NCBI GenBank assembly: GCA_947304185.1
Contig: CAMZAM010000011.1
Coordinates: 1-64,000, forward strand
Direction of reading: 5' to 3'
Length of the DNA: 64,000 bases
Source of the DNA: an uncultured Bacteroidales bacterium
GTDB taxonomy: Bacteria > Bacteroidota > Bacteroidia > Bacteroidales > F082
The notes under the pieces are model-generated. The model saw nothing but the letters and a program-made list of their open reading frames with translations, ran no database searches and had not been told where the DNA came from. The position numbers and the translations under genes are program-made. Below are positions 41,094 through 51,031 of the stretch, one piece after another (positions within the stretch are counted from its first letter, which is position 1; the number at the start of each line of letters is the position of its first letter).

Positions 41094-41894
41094 ATGAAGA
41101 AACTATTGGCGATATTGTTTTTCGTATTCCTGGGCTTAAATCTTACGGCTCAGGTCGACTATAGTTTCGGTAATGTCAAGAACAAACGCGACAGGGGAGT
41201 GGTCCCTACAATCGGCATCAAAGGCGGTCTGACGTATTATTATATGGATTTTGCCTATAAAGAATACGACAAATTGTCTAACGATTTCGTGTTGAAACCG
41301 GGTTTTGGCGTTTATATTGAATATCCTATCAAGAAGCTAAAGAAACTGAAAGGCCTGACTGTCGGCGGAGAAATCATGATGATTGAGAGAGGCTTCCAAA
41401 AGTCGTTCAATTTCAGAGGCGAGATGCCTGAAGTCGATTGCATAAAAGCCAGCTATATCGACGTAAGAGTCCCGATTACCTACTATTTCCACCATGCGAA
41501 CCTGTTGAGTCCGTACGTTTTTGCCGCCCCTACTTTCGGACTGTGTTATGGAGGTGAGTTTTCAAAGACTTTCAAGGATAAACCTGATTATAACAGTTCT
41601 GTCAATATCTCCAATTCCAATGCGATGCGTTCTTATGATATCAGCATAGCGTTAGGCGCAGGCTTGAGATATAACATTCATTTTCAGGTGTTTACCTTAG
41701 TTCTGAAACTCGACGGCAGCTTCAATTTAGGACTGATTAACACAAATGCCATTAAAGGCCCGACCTACGTCGACAACATTGCTTATCATGTAAAGAATGA
41801 CGCTCGATGGAACAGGGGCATAGAAGTGATGTTCAGCGTTGGCGTACCACTGAAATTCAACTTCTTACACGATTCGTGCTGGGGCTGGAAATAG
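41094..41894 (+). CDS. Outer-membrane beta-barrel protein (PorT-like family)
   Basis: A 266-residue protein with a signal peptide (about 1-19, ending LTAQ). Alternating strands with glycine-rich turns (GIKGGLTYYYMDF, FGVYIEYP, LTVGGEIMMIERGFQ, YIDVRVPITYYF, ISIALGAGLRYN) fit the 8- to 10-stranded OMP_b-brl_2 / PorT-like type. The C-terminus ends WGWK rather than the common aromatic F. PorT is part of the T9SS outer-membrane machinery, but similarity at this level does not prove that role. It is convergent with the large PKD protein gene (4-nt gap). Confidence 0.72.
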   Translation: MKKLLAILFFVFLGLNLTAQVDYSFGNVKNKRDRGVVPTIGIKGGLTYYYMDFAYKEYDKLSNDFVLKPGFGVYIEYPIKKLKKLKGLTVGGEIMMIERGFQKSFNFRGEMPEVDCIKASYIDVRVPITYYFHHANLLSPYVFAAPTFGLCYGGEFSKTFKDKPDYNSSVNISNSNAMRSYDISIALGAGLRYNIHFQVFTLVLKLDGSFNLGLINTNAIKGPTYVDNIAYHVKNDARWNRGIEVMFSVGVPLKFNFLHDSCWGWK

Positions 41895-41898
41895 TTGG

Positions 41899-44800
41899 TT
41901 ATTTGTTCAACACAAATTTCTTCGTCACCACGAAATCATCTCCCGTAACTTGTACCAAATACAATCCGTTGGCAAGTCCGTCCATAGAATAATGTGTGAC
42001 GTTGGAGCTCATCTCTCCATATATCTGGTCGATTAGAAGTCCATTATAACTGTAAATCCTTATCATTAACGGTGATGTCACCAGAATATCGTTATAGCCT
42101 ATATACAACTCGCCGTTTGAAGGATTCGGGAACACGCTGATCATCTTGTCGTAACTGATTTCATCGACTGATACGCCGTGGTTATAACCCTGGGTGTAGA
42201 TAAACTTCTCGGTTATTGTCGAGCCACATTCTGTTGTTATGACGCATTTTAACAGGGCATTGCCTTCCTCGTCGACGGAGACGTATGCTTTGTTTTTGTC
42301 GTCTTCATCGGGGAAAACCATCCATGTTGAAGCGTTTCCGTCGAGATGATTCGGCGTTTCGTAATAACTGTAAATCTCCCAAGTGTATTCTGCGTTTTCA
42401 ACATCATGACCGTGTAAACTCGAAACATTGACGTTGTATTCGTAGATGTATGGCATATAATCAATGCCGGGAACCACCTGTGTTTGTCCGATTAGATCGT
42501 GATTGACTGTCGGCTTGTCTTTTATTGCTATACTTATACTTTTTTCGATACGGTTGTTAGCCTTATCGTCGATACTCTCATCGGTAATTATACATGAGTA
42601 GGAATGGAAATATCTGTTCGGATACACTGTTGTCGACTGTGAATACGGGTCGGTGCACTGGTCTTCAGGCGTCCAACGATATGAGAAGTTTCCTGTTCCG
42701 CCGTCAGGATGTGCTGTCAGCATTACCTCGAAGTCTTCGCAGATCTCAGTTGCACTTGTCGTTATATAACTGTTATCCAATGCTTTGAAGACTTTTACAA
42801 CTAAGCTGTCCTCGTTAGAGCAGCCGCTTGCTGTCGTTACTGTTGCCGTAAACTTGGTGTTGTCGTTTTCCGGTAGGTTGATGGTACGTGCCATCCTATG
42901 GTTCTGATCGATGAAACCACTGATCAGCTCAGCCGGTTCCCAAGAATATGTAGCTCCCACAATGTCGTTCATCGTCAGATAGACCTGATTGCCTGCAAGA
43001 AGATGGTATGTGTCATAGGTTGTGCCATTATCTTCGATATATGCTGATGCCTCGGGAATCGGGTTCACAATGATTTGTGGCGCTGTTGCTGTGTATGTGT
43101 GACTGTCGGTGTCGGTAATAGTGCAAGTGAATGTCGTTGATGATGTCAGTTCCTTCGTCGTGACGGTTTGCAGACTGTTAGAGCCTTCAATTTTATCGGA
43201 TGGCTGCCAGTTGAAGGAATATTGCTCACTACCTCCCGACGGATTGATCTTCAATGTTGTACTCTCTCCAGAACAAATCTCCGACGCTCCTAAGATCTCC
43301 ACGCTTCCATAGAGTGCGTCACCGACAGCGATGGTGAATTCGCCTGAGTCGGAACATCCGTTTTTGCTCACAGTGACATAGAAAGTGGTAGGCACTGTGA
43401 GGTTTTTAGTGGTAATCTGGTTAGTGTTCTGTCCCGATTGTATAAGATTCGCTGGATTTGATGTCCAGTCATATGTAGCTCCGGCCATCTGCGGAACCGA
43501 TAACGTCGTCGACATATTATAATTGATGTGCGGCGGGTTCGGGCCTGATATCGTTGCGTCAGGTATTGGGTTAACAGTGACGTTTACTGACTGTGTCAAC
43601 GTGGTGTGCCCGTCGGAGACAGTACATGTGAACGTGGTGTTCCCAATTGCAGGATGCGCCGTGGTGTTGGCCGAGTTTGGATAGTCAATCTGGCATGCTG
43701 GCGATGAGGTCCAAGCATAGGTGTAGTTGCCGTAACCACCAGTAGCCGTAGCCGTTAGATTCGGCACAGCGTCACCGTCGCAGAAACTGGTACCATCGCT
43801 TGTCACTGTGAGTCCAAACTGATTTCTGATCTGAATGGTTTTCGTCTTGGTATCCTCGCAGTTGCCTTCGTTGCCACCAGTGACTCCTACGGTATACGAC
43901 ACCTGATAGTCGCCAGGATTTGAGTATGTGTGTGTCGGATTAACCGATGTACTTGTCGTTCCGTCACCGAAATTCCACCGTCTGACATTGATATCGTTGG
44001 TATGTCCCGAAGGGTTGGTCGTCTCAGTACCTGTAAATTGCACTGGTTGACCTGCGACAGCCTCAGTATTGGTGAAGTTGGCTGTAACGTTAGGGAACAC
44101 AAACACATTCAAGCTCTCGTCGCCGCTCGAAGTGCCTGCTACCACATGACATGTGTACAATCCGGCCATCGACAGCTGGGCATTTGTACGTGTCCATGTC
44201 CTGCCGTTATGCGTCTGGTTGTCGGGAGATGTCCAGGTATACTGCGCATTCTCAATGACGTTGGCCTCCAACACCAAATTGCTTCCATAACACGGAGTGT
44301 TGGCAGTTAAAAACGGTTCAATGATTGAACAGTCAGTGGTTCCTGGACCAGAATCAGCCTGCTTAGTAAATGAAATACGACAATTTTGTTGCGAATAATT
44401 CGTGATCAATAAAATATAATACTCACCTGTTTCAGGTACGTGATAATTTATATTTCCGTGACTGGCACCATGATGTGAATGTTGATTTCCTGCATAGCCT
44501 AAGTAGGCATCTTCACTATGGTTTCCAGAATAACTGCAGTCAATAATTTTGTTACTTGTCAACTGACTGGTACACGGTGAGGTGGGATCGGTAAAAGGTC
44601 CCCAAAGACAGAAATCTATATCTCTGGTCGCATTAGTGTTTGGATCTCTACCTTCCATGTGAATAATAAACTGACCAGGTGTGTTTATCCTCATGTGAAA
44701 CCATGCAGGACATGGTTTGGAATGCAAACATCCTTGGTCTGGTATATACTCACTGGCACCACTGGCAGGGGCGGTAAAAGTTATTATCTCAGAAGTGCAA

Positions 44801-45252
44801 AACGGTTCGGAAAAGACACAGGTATCGTTGTCGTTTCCTGGTTTACCATTTTGTAATGATATGTCAAACGTAATCGATGTTACAAAATCTTTCGGCAATG
44901 ATTCTTTTAAATATGGAAAATTCTCTCCCACATAATCTTTGGTTAATTTGTTAAAATCATCCGAAAGCCCCTTCAAATAGTTACTAAACTTATAATTAAT
45001 ATCTGCTGTTTCTTTATTAGGTGTTATATAAAACAAACCATAGGTTTTGCCTTCAGTGATGGTAAAAATCTCATCATTGATAATTCTGTAAACTGTATAA
45101 AAACGCTCGTAGAAGTCGTAGTTTGTTATATCCAACTCCAATAGGGCGTTTTCTTTCTCAACAGTATAAAAATTCTTGAAATCCTGAGCTTTTACTGCTA
45201 TCGACAGCAGCATTGCCAATATGATAAAAACAGTTTTTTTCATCATTTTCAT
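41899..45252 (-). CDS. Large PKD-repeat secreted protein with T9SS sorting domain
   Basis: A 1117-residue predicted surface protein. The signal peptide is about 1-22. Residues 30-130 are unassigned. A cysteine-rich beta domain (about 140-310) has DIDFCLWGPFTDP and PETGEYYILLITNYSQQNC, a module I know from Bacteroidota T9SS and gliding-type proteins. A classical PKD domain follows (NFGDGTTSTSVNPTHTYSNPGDY, around 430-455). After it come at least four Ig/PKD-like repeats with YAWTSSPAC, YDWTSNPAN, FNWQPSDK and YSWEPAEL. The sorting domain begins VFPNPSNGELYIGYND. Probably an adhesive or structural repeat protein. It has a good promoter upstream. Confidence 0.85.
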   Translation of the reverse strand: MKMMKKTVFIILAMLLSIAVKAQDFKNFYTVEKENALLELDITNYDFYERFYTVYRIINDEIFTITEGKTYGLFYITPNKETADINYKFSNYLKGLSDDFNKLTKDYVGENFPYLKESLPKDFVTSITFDISLQNGKPGNDNDTCVFSEPFCTSEIITFTAPASGASEYIPDQGCLHSKPCPAWFHMRINTPGQFIIHMEGRDPNTNATRDIDFCLWGPFTDPTSPCTSQLTSNKIIDCSYSGNHSEDAYLGYAGNQHSHHGASHGNINYHVPETGEYYILLITNYSQQNCRISFTKQADSGPGTTDCSIIEPFLTANTPCYGSNLVLEANVIENAQYTWTSPDNQTHNGRTWTRTNAQLSMAGLYTCHVVAGTSSGDESLNVFVFPNVTANFTNTEAVAGQPVQFTGTETTNPSGHTNDINVRRWNFGDGTTSTSVNPTHTYSNPGDYQVSYTVGVTGGNEGNCEDTKTKTIQIRNQFGLTVTSDGTSFCDGDAVPNLTATATGGYGNYTYAWTSSPACQIDYPNSANTTAHPAIGNTTFTCTVSDGHTTLTQSVNVTVNPIPDATISGPNPPHINYNMSTTLSVPQMAGATYDWTSNPANLIQSGQNTNQITTKNLTVPTTFYVTVSKNGCSDSGEFTIAVGDALYGSVEILGASEICSGESTTLKINPSGGSEQYSFNWQPSDKIEGSNSLQTVTTKELTSSTTFTCTITDTDSHTYTATAPQIIVNPIPEASAYIEDNGTTYDTYHLLAGNQVYLTMNDIVGATYSWEPAELISGFIDQNHRMARTINLPENDNTKFTATVTTASGCSNEDSLVVKVFKALDNSYITTSATEICEDFEVMLTAHPDGGTGNFSYRWTPEDQCTDPYSQSTTVYPNRYFHSYSCIITDESIDDKANNRIEKSISIAIKDKPTVNHDLIGQTQVVPGIDYMPYIYEYNVNVSSLHGHDVENAEYTWEIYSYYETPNHLDGNASTWMVFPDEDDKNKAYVSVDEEGNALLKCVITTECGSTITEKFIYTQGYNHGVSVDEISYDKMISVFPNPSNGELYIGYNDILVTSPLMIRIYSYNGLLIDQIYGEMSSNVTHYSMDGLANGLYLVQVTGDDFVVTKKFVLNK

Positions 45253-45276
45253 AGTTTTGACTATTAATCCAAACTA

Positions 45277-45306
45277 CAAAAATACACAAAATTTTTAAAA
45301 TAACAA
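45277..45306 (-). promoter_or_regulatory. Promoter of the PKD protein gene
   Basis: On the minus strand TTG (45306-45304), a 19-nt spacer and TATTTTTG (45284-45277). The leader to the ATG at 45252 would be about 20 nt. It separates this gene from the ung-rdgB unit upstream. Confidence 0.6.
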
Positions 45307-45337
45307 AAAATATTGTGGTTTATTTAATTGTTAATTA

Positions 45338-45931
45338 TCAATTTTCATTTTTCAATTTGAGAAACTCTACGAGTTTCTGAACCGCTCTTCCTCGATGCGA
45401 GATTTTGTTCTTCACTTCCATCGGCATCTCCGCAAAGGTCTCGTCATATCCATCGGGCTGGAAGATAGGGTCGTAACCAAAGCCGCCTGCACCGTGTTCA
45501 TCCTCGAGAATCCTGCCATTTACTATGCCTTCGAAGAAGTACTGTTCCCCGTCGAGATTCAATGCTATAACGGTTCTGAAACGTGCTTTTCTGTTGGTGA
45601 TGCCTTTCATAGCTGCAAGCAACTTCACCACATTGTCGTGATACGAGCATCCCTCACCGGCATAACGTGCCGAATACACTCCCGGAGCTCCATCAAGCGC
45701 CTCGACCTCTAACCCGGTGTCGTCGGCAAAACAGTTCAGATGATAGTTGTTTGTCACAAAATCGGCTTTGATCTTGGCGTTTCCTTCCAATGTGTCTGAG
45801 TCTTCCACAATATCAGTCTCGCATCCGATCTCGCGTAATCCCACGACCTCATAATTCTTCAAAATATTGCGAATCTCCGCTAATTTATTCTTATTATGCG
45901 TGGCAAAGACTATTGTGCTACTGTTTCCCAT
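45338..45931 (-). CDS. rdgB: Non-canonical purine NTP pyrophosphatase (RdgB/HAM1)
   Basis: Removes dITP, ITP and XTP from the nucleotide pool. The 197-residue protein shows [12 protein letters not shown] (9-20), [24 protein letters not shown] (about 69-92), GGFGYDPIF, and the C-terminal [11 protein letters not shown]. The start overlaps the end of ung by 22 nt, so these two genes that keep damaged bases out of DNA are translationally coupled. Confidence 0.95.
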   Translation of the reverse strand: MGNSSTIVFATHNKNKLAEIRNILKNYEVVGLREIGCETDIVEDSDTLEGNAKIKADFVTNNYHLNCFADDTGLEVEALDGAPGVYSARYAGEGCSYHDNVVKLLAAMKGITNRKARFRTVIALNLDGEQYFFEGIVNGRILEDEHGAGGFGYDPIFQPDGYDETFAEMPMEVKNKISHRGRAVQKLVEFLKLKNEN

Positions 45932-46599
45932 TTTATCGGTGCTATATTATTATTAATAAGGTATTGGTTCGCTTGTGAGAAATGTCGGCATCCGAAGAAC
46001 CCGCGGCTTGCTGAGAGCGGGGAGGGGTGCACAGTTTTCAATACGAGGTGTTTGCTTTGGTCTATGAGGCCTTCCTTTGCGATGGCATAGTTGCCCCACA
46101 GCAGAAACACCAAATGTTCCTTCTTCTCCGAAAGCGCGCGTATCGCTGCGTCTGTAAACTGCTGCCATCCGATGCGCGCGTGCGATGCTGCCATATTGGC
46201 CCTCACTGTCAACGAAGCGTTAAGCAACAACACTCCTTCGTCGGCCCAACGTTCGAGGTTGCCGTTTTTAGGTATCGGCATTCCGATGTCGGTGTGCAGC
46301 TCCTTGAAGATATTCTGCAGGCTTGGTGGCGGCTGAATCCCATCAGGCACCGAGAACGCCAGTCCATGCGCTTGTCCCACACCATGATAAGGGTCTTGGC
46401 CCAATATCACCACCTTCACCTTGTTGAAAGGCGTGCGGTTGAAAGCGTTGAAAATCAATGGTGACGGCGGATACACTACATATTTGCGTTTTTCGTCTAT
46501 AAGAAACGTCTTGATGTTCGCAAAATACGGCGACTCAAACTCCTGCTTCAGCACCTCGTACCATCCCTGCTCGATGACTGGCTTCTTGATTTCAACCAT
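45910..46599 (-). CDS. ung: Uracil-DNA glycosylase (family 1)
   Basis: Cuts uracil from DNA to start base-excision repair. The 229-residue protein has the catalytic water-activating loop GQDPYHG (67-73, D69), a LLLNASLTV segment (124-132) and the HPSPLS minor-groove loop (191-196). Length and motifs match family 1 UDG. Its 3' end overlaps rdgB by 22 nt. Promoter element at 46628-46635. Confidence 0.97.
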   Translation of the reverse strand: MVEIKKPVIEQGWYEVLKQEFESPYFANIKTFLIDEKRKYVVYPPSPLIFNAFNRTPFNKVKVVILGQDPYHGVGQAHGLAFSVPDGIQPPPSLQNIFKELHTDIGMPIPKNGNLERWADEGVLLLNASLTVRANMAASHARIGWQQFTDAAIRALSEKKEHLVFLLWGNYAIAKEGLIDQSKHLVLKTVHPSPLSASRGFFGCRHFSQANQYLINNNIAPIKWETVAQ

Positions 46600-46627
46600 G
46601 ATGAAAATATTTTTTTGTTTTCGTGTA

Positions 46628-46635
46628 CAAAATTA
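46628..46635 (-). promoter_or_regulatory. -7 promoter element for ung-rdgB
   Basis: TAATTTTG on the minus strand (46635-46628), 28 nt before the ung ATG. Confidence 0.5.
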
Positions 46636-46680
46636 GAAAAAAAATCGTTTCTTTGTAAACGGAAATTAATAATAGTATAT

Positions 46681-46815
46681 ATGAAGAAGATAGCAGTTTT
46701 ATTGGCGGTGACATTCATCCTCGGAATATTGCTTTCGGCATGCCAATCATCGTCGAAATCGACTTGCCCTGCATACGGTGAACATCAGCAGTATCAAAGG
46801 GAAAACGTGTATTAA
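46681..46815 (+). CDS. 44-residue lipoprotein
   Basis: A very small predicted lipoprotein. A hydrophobic leader MKKIAVLLAVTF... ends in LLSAC (lipobox, C21), leaving a mature peptide of 24 residues (CQSSSKSTCPAYGEHQQYQ and a short tail). It has a second cysteine, in CPAYG. The start is ATG 46681; the frame is open to 46615, but a lipobox leader starting at 46681 is the natural reading. It has no same-strand neighbour: ung diverges and a bidirectional terminator follows. Short lipoproteins with a CPAYG-like motif recur in Bacteroidota; the function is unknown. Confidence 0.7.
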   Translation: MKKIAVLLAVTFILGILLSACQSSSKSTCPAYGEHQQYQRENVY

Positions 46816-46835
46816 AAATTTTTGGTTTTTAATAA

Positions 46836-46863
46836 AAAAAGGCTCCCTATTGGGAGCCTTTTT
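46836..46863. terminator. Bidirectional intrinsic terminator
   Basis: AAAAAGGCTCCC (46836-46847), a TATT loop and GGGAGCCTTTTT (46852-46863): a perfect 12-bp palindromic stem with A and T tracts. It can end the small lipoprotein transcript (plus strand) and the BNR-repeat protein transcript (minus strand), which converge here. Confidence 0.9.
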
Positions 46864-46880
46864 CTGTGATTTTTCCGTTA

Positions 46881-49800
46881 TTAGTATACTAAGAACTTGG
46901 CTGTCTCTGACTGGCTGCCTGCCTGTACGCGGATGATGTATGTTCCGCTTGTCAGGTTGCTGACGCCGAATGTCAGGGTCTGTTCGCCTTGTCCGTAATG
47001 TCCAAGCTCACGGTTAGCCACCATGCGACCGGCGAGGTCGTAGATCTGATAGCTGACGTTTGCACTTTCGTTGAGTGTGATGTTGATCTTACCATTATCC
47101 TTAACAGGGTTAGGATAGATATTCATCTGGACTTTCTCTGTCTCTTCGTCATTCTCAACGATTCCGAGATCGCCACCTTCCTTGTATGTTCCGCAAGCAA
47201 GGATACCTGCACCGTATGTAGCGGCATAAATCATACCCTCGTTGTGAACACCAGGATAGACCACGTATGTAGGATTGCCCATCTCGTCATAGAGAACGAC
47301 GATGATGTCATCGTGATTCTTCATGCTGGCCTGCTTGAGGTCCATGACTGGGCAAGTGACTGTGCCTGATGAAGTCCATGTAGCACCATCCTCTGATGTG
47401 TAGATGCCGTATTCTGTACCAATGATGTACAAACCTGTGCTCTTCTCAATGATGCTTGAGTAAACAGGAACTGCAGGAACACCTGATGCAGCAGCGAATG
47501 ATAAGCCCCCGTCACGTGAAATGTAGACGTAGTTATCGTTGCCATAGTTACCCAATGTTACAAGAACCATGTTCGAGTTGGATGGGTTCACGGCGATGCT
47601 TGTGATTGTACGACCTGCAAATGTCAGAGTATCAGACAACATTGTGACACATGGGTTGAGCGTGTTGGTGATGTCGGCCTGCTCTGCAGCAAACACATCG
47701 TTAAGCTGACCGAATGTGTAGAAATGACCTTCTGCTGTTCCAACAAATGCTGTTGTACCGTCTCCTGTCATTGTGACAGCTGTTGGGACACCGCTGATAT
47801 CGCTAATCTTGAACCAATCGGTTGGTTTGCTGAAGTAGAGAGCGTCTCTTGTCATGTACACGGCATCTTCAATACCTACGACGTATGTTGACTTGATTGG
47901 GTCGTGCAGATTTCTGATAGTATCACCTTCAATCCACTTGTAACCGCCTGTTGTATCGATGTGAGCCTCATCATGTGGTGGTTCAGGTAATGTGTAGAGG
48001 ATAGGATAACCGCCCTGTTTGCTGTAGTAAACAGCTTCATCACCAGCCTTTGCATCATGTCTGATTGCTAAAATCAAAGTATCAAGGTTGATATTGTCTG
48101 TATACAAGTATTCGTGCATGATGTAGAAAACGAACAGTGATTCACCACCGGCTTCGTATAAAACTGTATCCTCACAGATTTGTGGGTCGTATATCGGGAA
48201 CTGCTGGTAGAAACGCAATGTGTCGTCGATCATTGCATAGATGGTTCCGTTTGTTACGTACACTGAGTCGTTGATGAACAATGTGTCAACTACCGGTAAT
48301 GTGTCAACTGGGAGTTCATATCTGTCAAGAAGTTCCAAAACACTGGTCTCGTGATGATCGTCATCGTAAGTCTCATAGAGTGTGAATGGAGTCCTGAATG
48401 CATTTGCGTTAGTGATCACTGGACCATCTTCGCCTTGGAAGTTTCCGTCGTAGTCGACACCAGCTGTCTGTGTTCTGAAGATTGGTGTTGAGAGGTTACC
48501 TGTAGCTGAGACGAAGAAGATGTATGGATTGACTGTTGACATAGCGCAAGGACCACCTGCGTATGCTTCGTCAAAGTAACTTGATGCATAACCGTTGTTG
48601 GTGATATGTGGGAACGCAACTTCACCTGTTGTCACGTTGTTGAGGTATTCCGATCCTCCGATTAATATTGTACCATGATCAAGGCTGCCTCCGAGGACAT
48701 CAGTTGTAGTGCCTATGCCGACACTCATCATACGTACTGTTGATGTGTGCTCATCTTCTGTGATGAAGTAACGGTTACCGCTCTTATATGAGTAGTTGCT
48801 CTCATAGTATTCTCCTTTGTAGATACCTCCGTCTGTTCCAACGAAGAACACGTTAGGATTTGTCGGGTTGAATGCTATTGCCTCAAGGCCTTTGTGCATG
48901 TAGTAGTAGCGGTTCCAAGCGACAGCCGAGTATTCAGAAGTGAAATACTCTGAAATCTGCTGTGGTCTGTAGCTGTTGGCACCTTGTCCTGTAATATCCT
49001 CTAGTACCCAGAGATTGTCCTGACCTATGAGGAGTTTTTTAGGATTGTTAGGATAAACAATCATATAGCCGTTGAAGTTGTCCGGATCTGGACGCAGTCC
49101 GAATATTCTGTAAAGGCTTGTCTCAGCTAATGCTATGTCCCAAGATGTTCCGCCATCTGCAGTGAAATAAATCTTACCATTGGTATATCCAACATTGTCA
49201 GGATCGCTGCTATCATATCTGTACGATGCGATGTACATGTAGTTGGCGTTTGTCTCTGACATGGCGATGACCTTTGGATATTCATTCTCTTCAAGGTTAT
49301 CGGTGACGTTTGTAAATGCTGCACCGGCCTTTGAGAGGAATACGTTTACTGTATCTGCAGCGAGGATGTCGCCGTTGTTGTTCGACTTAACACTTCTGAA
49401 GTTACCTTCGATAATGTTGCTCCATGAAGCACCATTGTCAGCACTCATCATGATACCAGCTGCTGTAGCGGCGTAGAGCTTGCCGTTGGTGTATGTCATC
49501 TCGTTGACATAACCCCAACCGTTGTCTGCTGAAGGTGTTGTTGAAGTGAGAAGCTCAGGTGTATTTGAGCCGGCAGCCAGTCTGTAGACACCTCTGCCGA
49601 TGAAACCTGCATTGTAACCAAGATTCGAAAGGCCGTTGAGGAGTTGAGCGTCGCGACCGTCACCAGTGCCGATGTATATGTTGCCGTTGCCGTCACTCAC
49701 CATGCAGCTGATAGGAAGATTCATGTCGACGATTCTTCTGAAGGTGATACCGCCGTTGGTGGTCTTGTAAACACCGCCACCCATGGTGCCGATTATGACA

Positions 49801-50111
49801 GTGCCATCAGCGTTGTAAATGACGCCTCTGGTCATTCCGCCGTAGTTGTCAGGACCTGCACAAACCCAGTCCAAATTGGCATCTTTTGTGCTTCCTTGAG
49901 CAGCCCTCTGACCGGCAATTAAATCTGCCGGATCAATCAAACCGGTCTCCTGATTTGCGCGAATGGTCTTCATAAATGAAGAAAATGTAGCCTTTGAACC
50001 AGTCCTCGGAGTGTACTTTCCTTGGATTCCAGCAGCGTTAGCTACGAAACTTGCTTGAGCTAACACAATGGTTATCAAAAGCATACTTAACGGTAAAAAT
50101 CTTTTTTTCAT
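46881..50111 (-). CDS. BNR-repeat beta-propeller protein with T9SS sorting domain
   Basis: A 1076-residue secreted protein from ATG 50111. A signal peptide (about 1-27) is followed by one or more beta-propellers with at least five Asp-box (BNR) motifs: TTNGGITF, SADNGASWSN, TADGGTSWDI, SRDGGLSFAA and SEDGATWTSS. Such propellers occur in sialidases and in structural T9SS proteins; no sialidase catalytic set (Arg triad, FRIP) was recognised, so no enzyme activity is claimed. The T9SS sorting domain starts NIYPNPVKDNGKINI and ends SQSETAKFLVY. The frame extends to 50189, but the start at 50111 gives a proper signal peptide after the promoter. Confidence 0.85.
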   Translation of the reverse strand: MKKRFLPLSMLLITIVLAQASFVANAAGIQGKYTPRTGSKATFSSFMKTIRANQETGLIDPADLIAGQRAAQGSTKDANLDWVCAGPDNYGGMTRGVIYNADGTVIIGTMGGGVYKTTNGGITFRRIVDMNLPISCMVSDGNGNIYIGTGDGRDAQLLNGLSNLGYNAGFIGRGVYRLAAGSNTPELLTSTTPSADNGWGYVNEMTYTNGKLYAATAAGIMMSADNGASWSNIIEGNFRSVKSNNNGDILAADTVNVFLSKAGAAFTNVTDNLEENEYPKVIAMSETNANYMYIASYRYDSSDPDNVGYTNGKIYFTADGGTSWDIALAETSLYRIFGLRPDPDNFNGYMIVYPNNPKKLLIGQDNLWVLEDITGQGANSYRPQQISEYFTSEYSAVAWNRYYYMHKGLEAIAFNPTNPNVFFVGTDGGIYKGEYYESNYSYKSGNRYFITEDEHTSTVRMMSVGIGTTTDVLGGSLDHGTILIGGSEYLNNVTTGEVAFPHITNNGYASSYFDEAYAGGPCAMSTVNPYIFFVSATGNLSTPIFRTQTAGVDYDGNFQGEDGPVITNANAFRTPFTLYETYDDDHHETSVLELLDRYELPVDTLPVVDTLFINDSVYVTNGTIYAMIDDTLRFYQQFPIYDPQICEDTVLYEAGGESLFVFYIMHEYLYTDNINLDTLILAIRHDAKAGDEAVYYSKQGGYPILYTLPEPPHDEAHIDTTGGYKWIEGDTIRNLHDPIKSTYVVGIEDAVYMTRDALYFSKPTDWFKISDISGVPTAVTMTGDGTTAFVGTAEGHFYTFGQLNDVFAAEQADITNTLNPCVTMLSDTLTFAGRTITSIAVNPSNSNMVLVTLGNYGNDNYVYISRDGGLSFAAASGVPAVPVYSSIIEKSTGLYIIGTEYGIYTSEDGATWTSSGTVTCPVMDLKQASMKNHDDIIVVLYDEMGNPTYVVYPGVHNEGMIYAATYGAGILACGTYKEGGDLGIVENDEETEKVQMNIYPNPVKDNGKINITLNESANVSYQIYDLAGRMVANRELGHYGQGEQTLTFGVSNLTSGTYIIRVQAGSQSETAKFLVY

Positions 50112-50162
50112 ATCACGTAATTTAGACATTAATTCAATTTTAATATGCACATTTTTAGGGTT

Positions 50163-50193
50163 CAAAAATACAACATTTTTTTGAACCACACAA
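50163..50193 (-). promoter_or_regulatory. Promoter of the BNR-repeat gene
   Basis: On the minus strand TTG (50193-50191), a 20-nt spacer and TATTTTTG (50170-50163). The leader to the ATG at 50111 is about 46 nt. It excludes the in-frame start at 50189. Confidence 0.6.
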
Positions 50194-50271
50194 ATATTTT
50201 AGGAAAAAATTTAAATATTTTTTCTCCTAAAATGCTAAAACGAATGATTTAGATGTCTAAAGCCCGATAAA

Positions 50272-51030
50272 TCAATACTTTATGGATGAAGAAGAAGGGA
50301 GCCAACCAGTACTTCCGTCGGCAATCTTAATTTTATCCCAATCACCGTCCTTGTCAAGAACAGTTACCTTAGTGCCTTCATGCAACACAAACAGGTCGAC
50401 ACCCGTCGACGAAGGAGAACTCTTGACGGTGATAGTAGGTCTCATGATGATGGCCTCGTTACGCTCGTTGAGATATTGGTATTTCTGCAAAGCGATGATG
50501 CCGCTGCAAATTAACAGCAAAATCGTAATGATTCCTAAGAAAAACGTGGCTTTTTTGCCTCCAGATGTACGAGCCGTGAGATAAATGAACAACAACAGCA
50601 AAAAGACACCTAAAAGCACGAGTGTGACCGTAGCCCAACCATTGGCTGTCAAGGCGTTTCCGAGGTTGCGCCACCATTTGGTGACGAAGAAAACCGGCAA
50701 AGGCTCGATCTTATCGGTGATGAGCGCATTGGCAATTATGAGGTTCTGCTTGATGTCTTCATCGGTGGGGTCGAGTTTTAACGCCTTTTCGTAATTGAGG
50801 ATGGCCATTGGATAGTTTCTCATCTTGAAATAAGTGTTGCCGATGTTATATAATAAAGGTGCCGAGACAAATCCATCTTTCAGGATGCCCTCATAAATTA
50901 CTAAAGCAGTGTCGTACTTGCTCTCGTTATAATAGAAATTGGCCTTCGCAAACTCCTGATTCTGAAGTGCTTGTGCATTCAAACTGATGGCGGCTACAGC
51001 TAAAACAACTAATAAATATATCTTTTTCAT
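50272..51030 (-). CDS. batE: BatE: TPR and SH3 domain protein of the Bat operon
   Basis: Last gene of the Bat operon. The 252-residue protein has a signal peptide (about 1-19), TPR repeats (about 25-100, with NIGNTYFKMRNYPMAILNYEKALKLDP), two transmembrane helices (about 130-155 and 160-180) and a C-terminal bacterial SH3 domain (about 190-252, IMRPTITVKSSPSSTG...GDWDKIKIADGSTGWLP). In Bacteroides the bat genes were linked to aerotolerance; the mechanism is unproven. It starts 1 nt after the batD stop. Confidence 0.9.
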   Translation of the reverse strand: MKKIYLLVVLAVAAISLNAQALQNQEFAKANFYYNESKYDTALVIYEGILKDGFVSAPLLYNIGNTYFKMRNYPMAILNYEKALKLDPTDEDIKQNLIIANALITDKIEPLPVFFVTKWWRNLGNALTANGWATVTLVLLGVFLLLLFIYLTARTSGGKKATFFLGIITILLLICSGIIALQKYQYLNERNEAIIMRPTITVKSSPSSTGVDLFVLHEGTKVTVLDKDGDWDKIKIADGSTGWLPSSSSIKY

Positions 51031-51031
51031 C

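Noticed and set aside
46881..50111. BNR-repeat protein as a sialidase
   Set aside because: Asp-box motifs are present, but no FRIP motif or catalytic Arg triad could be found; Asp boxes alone occur in many propellers.
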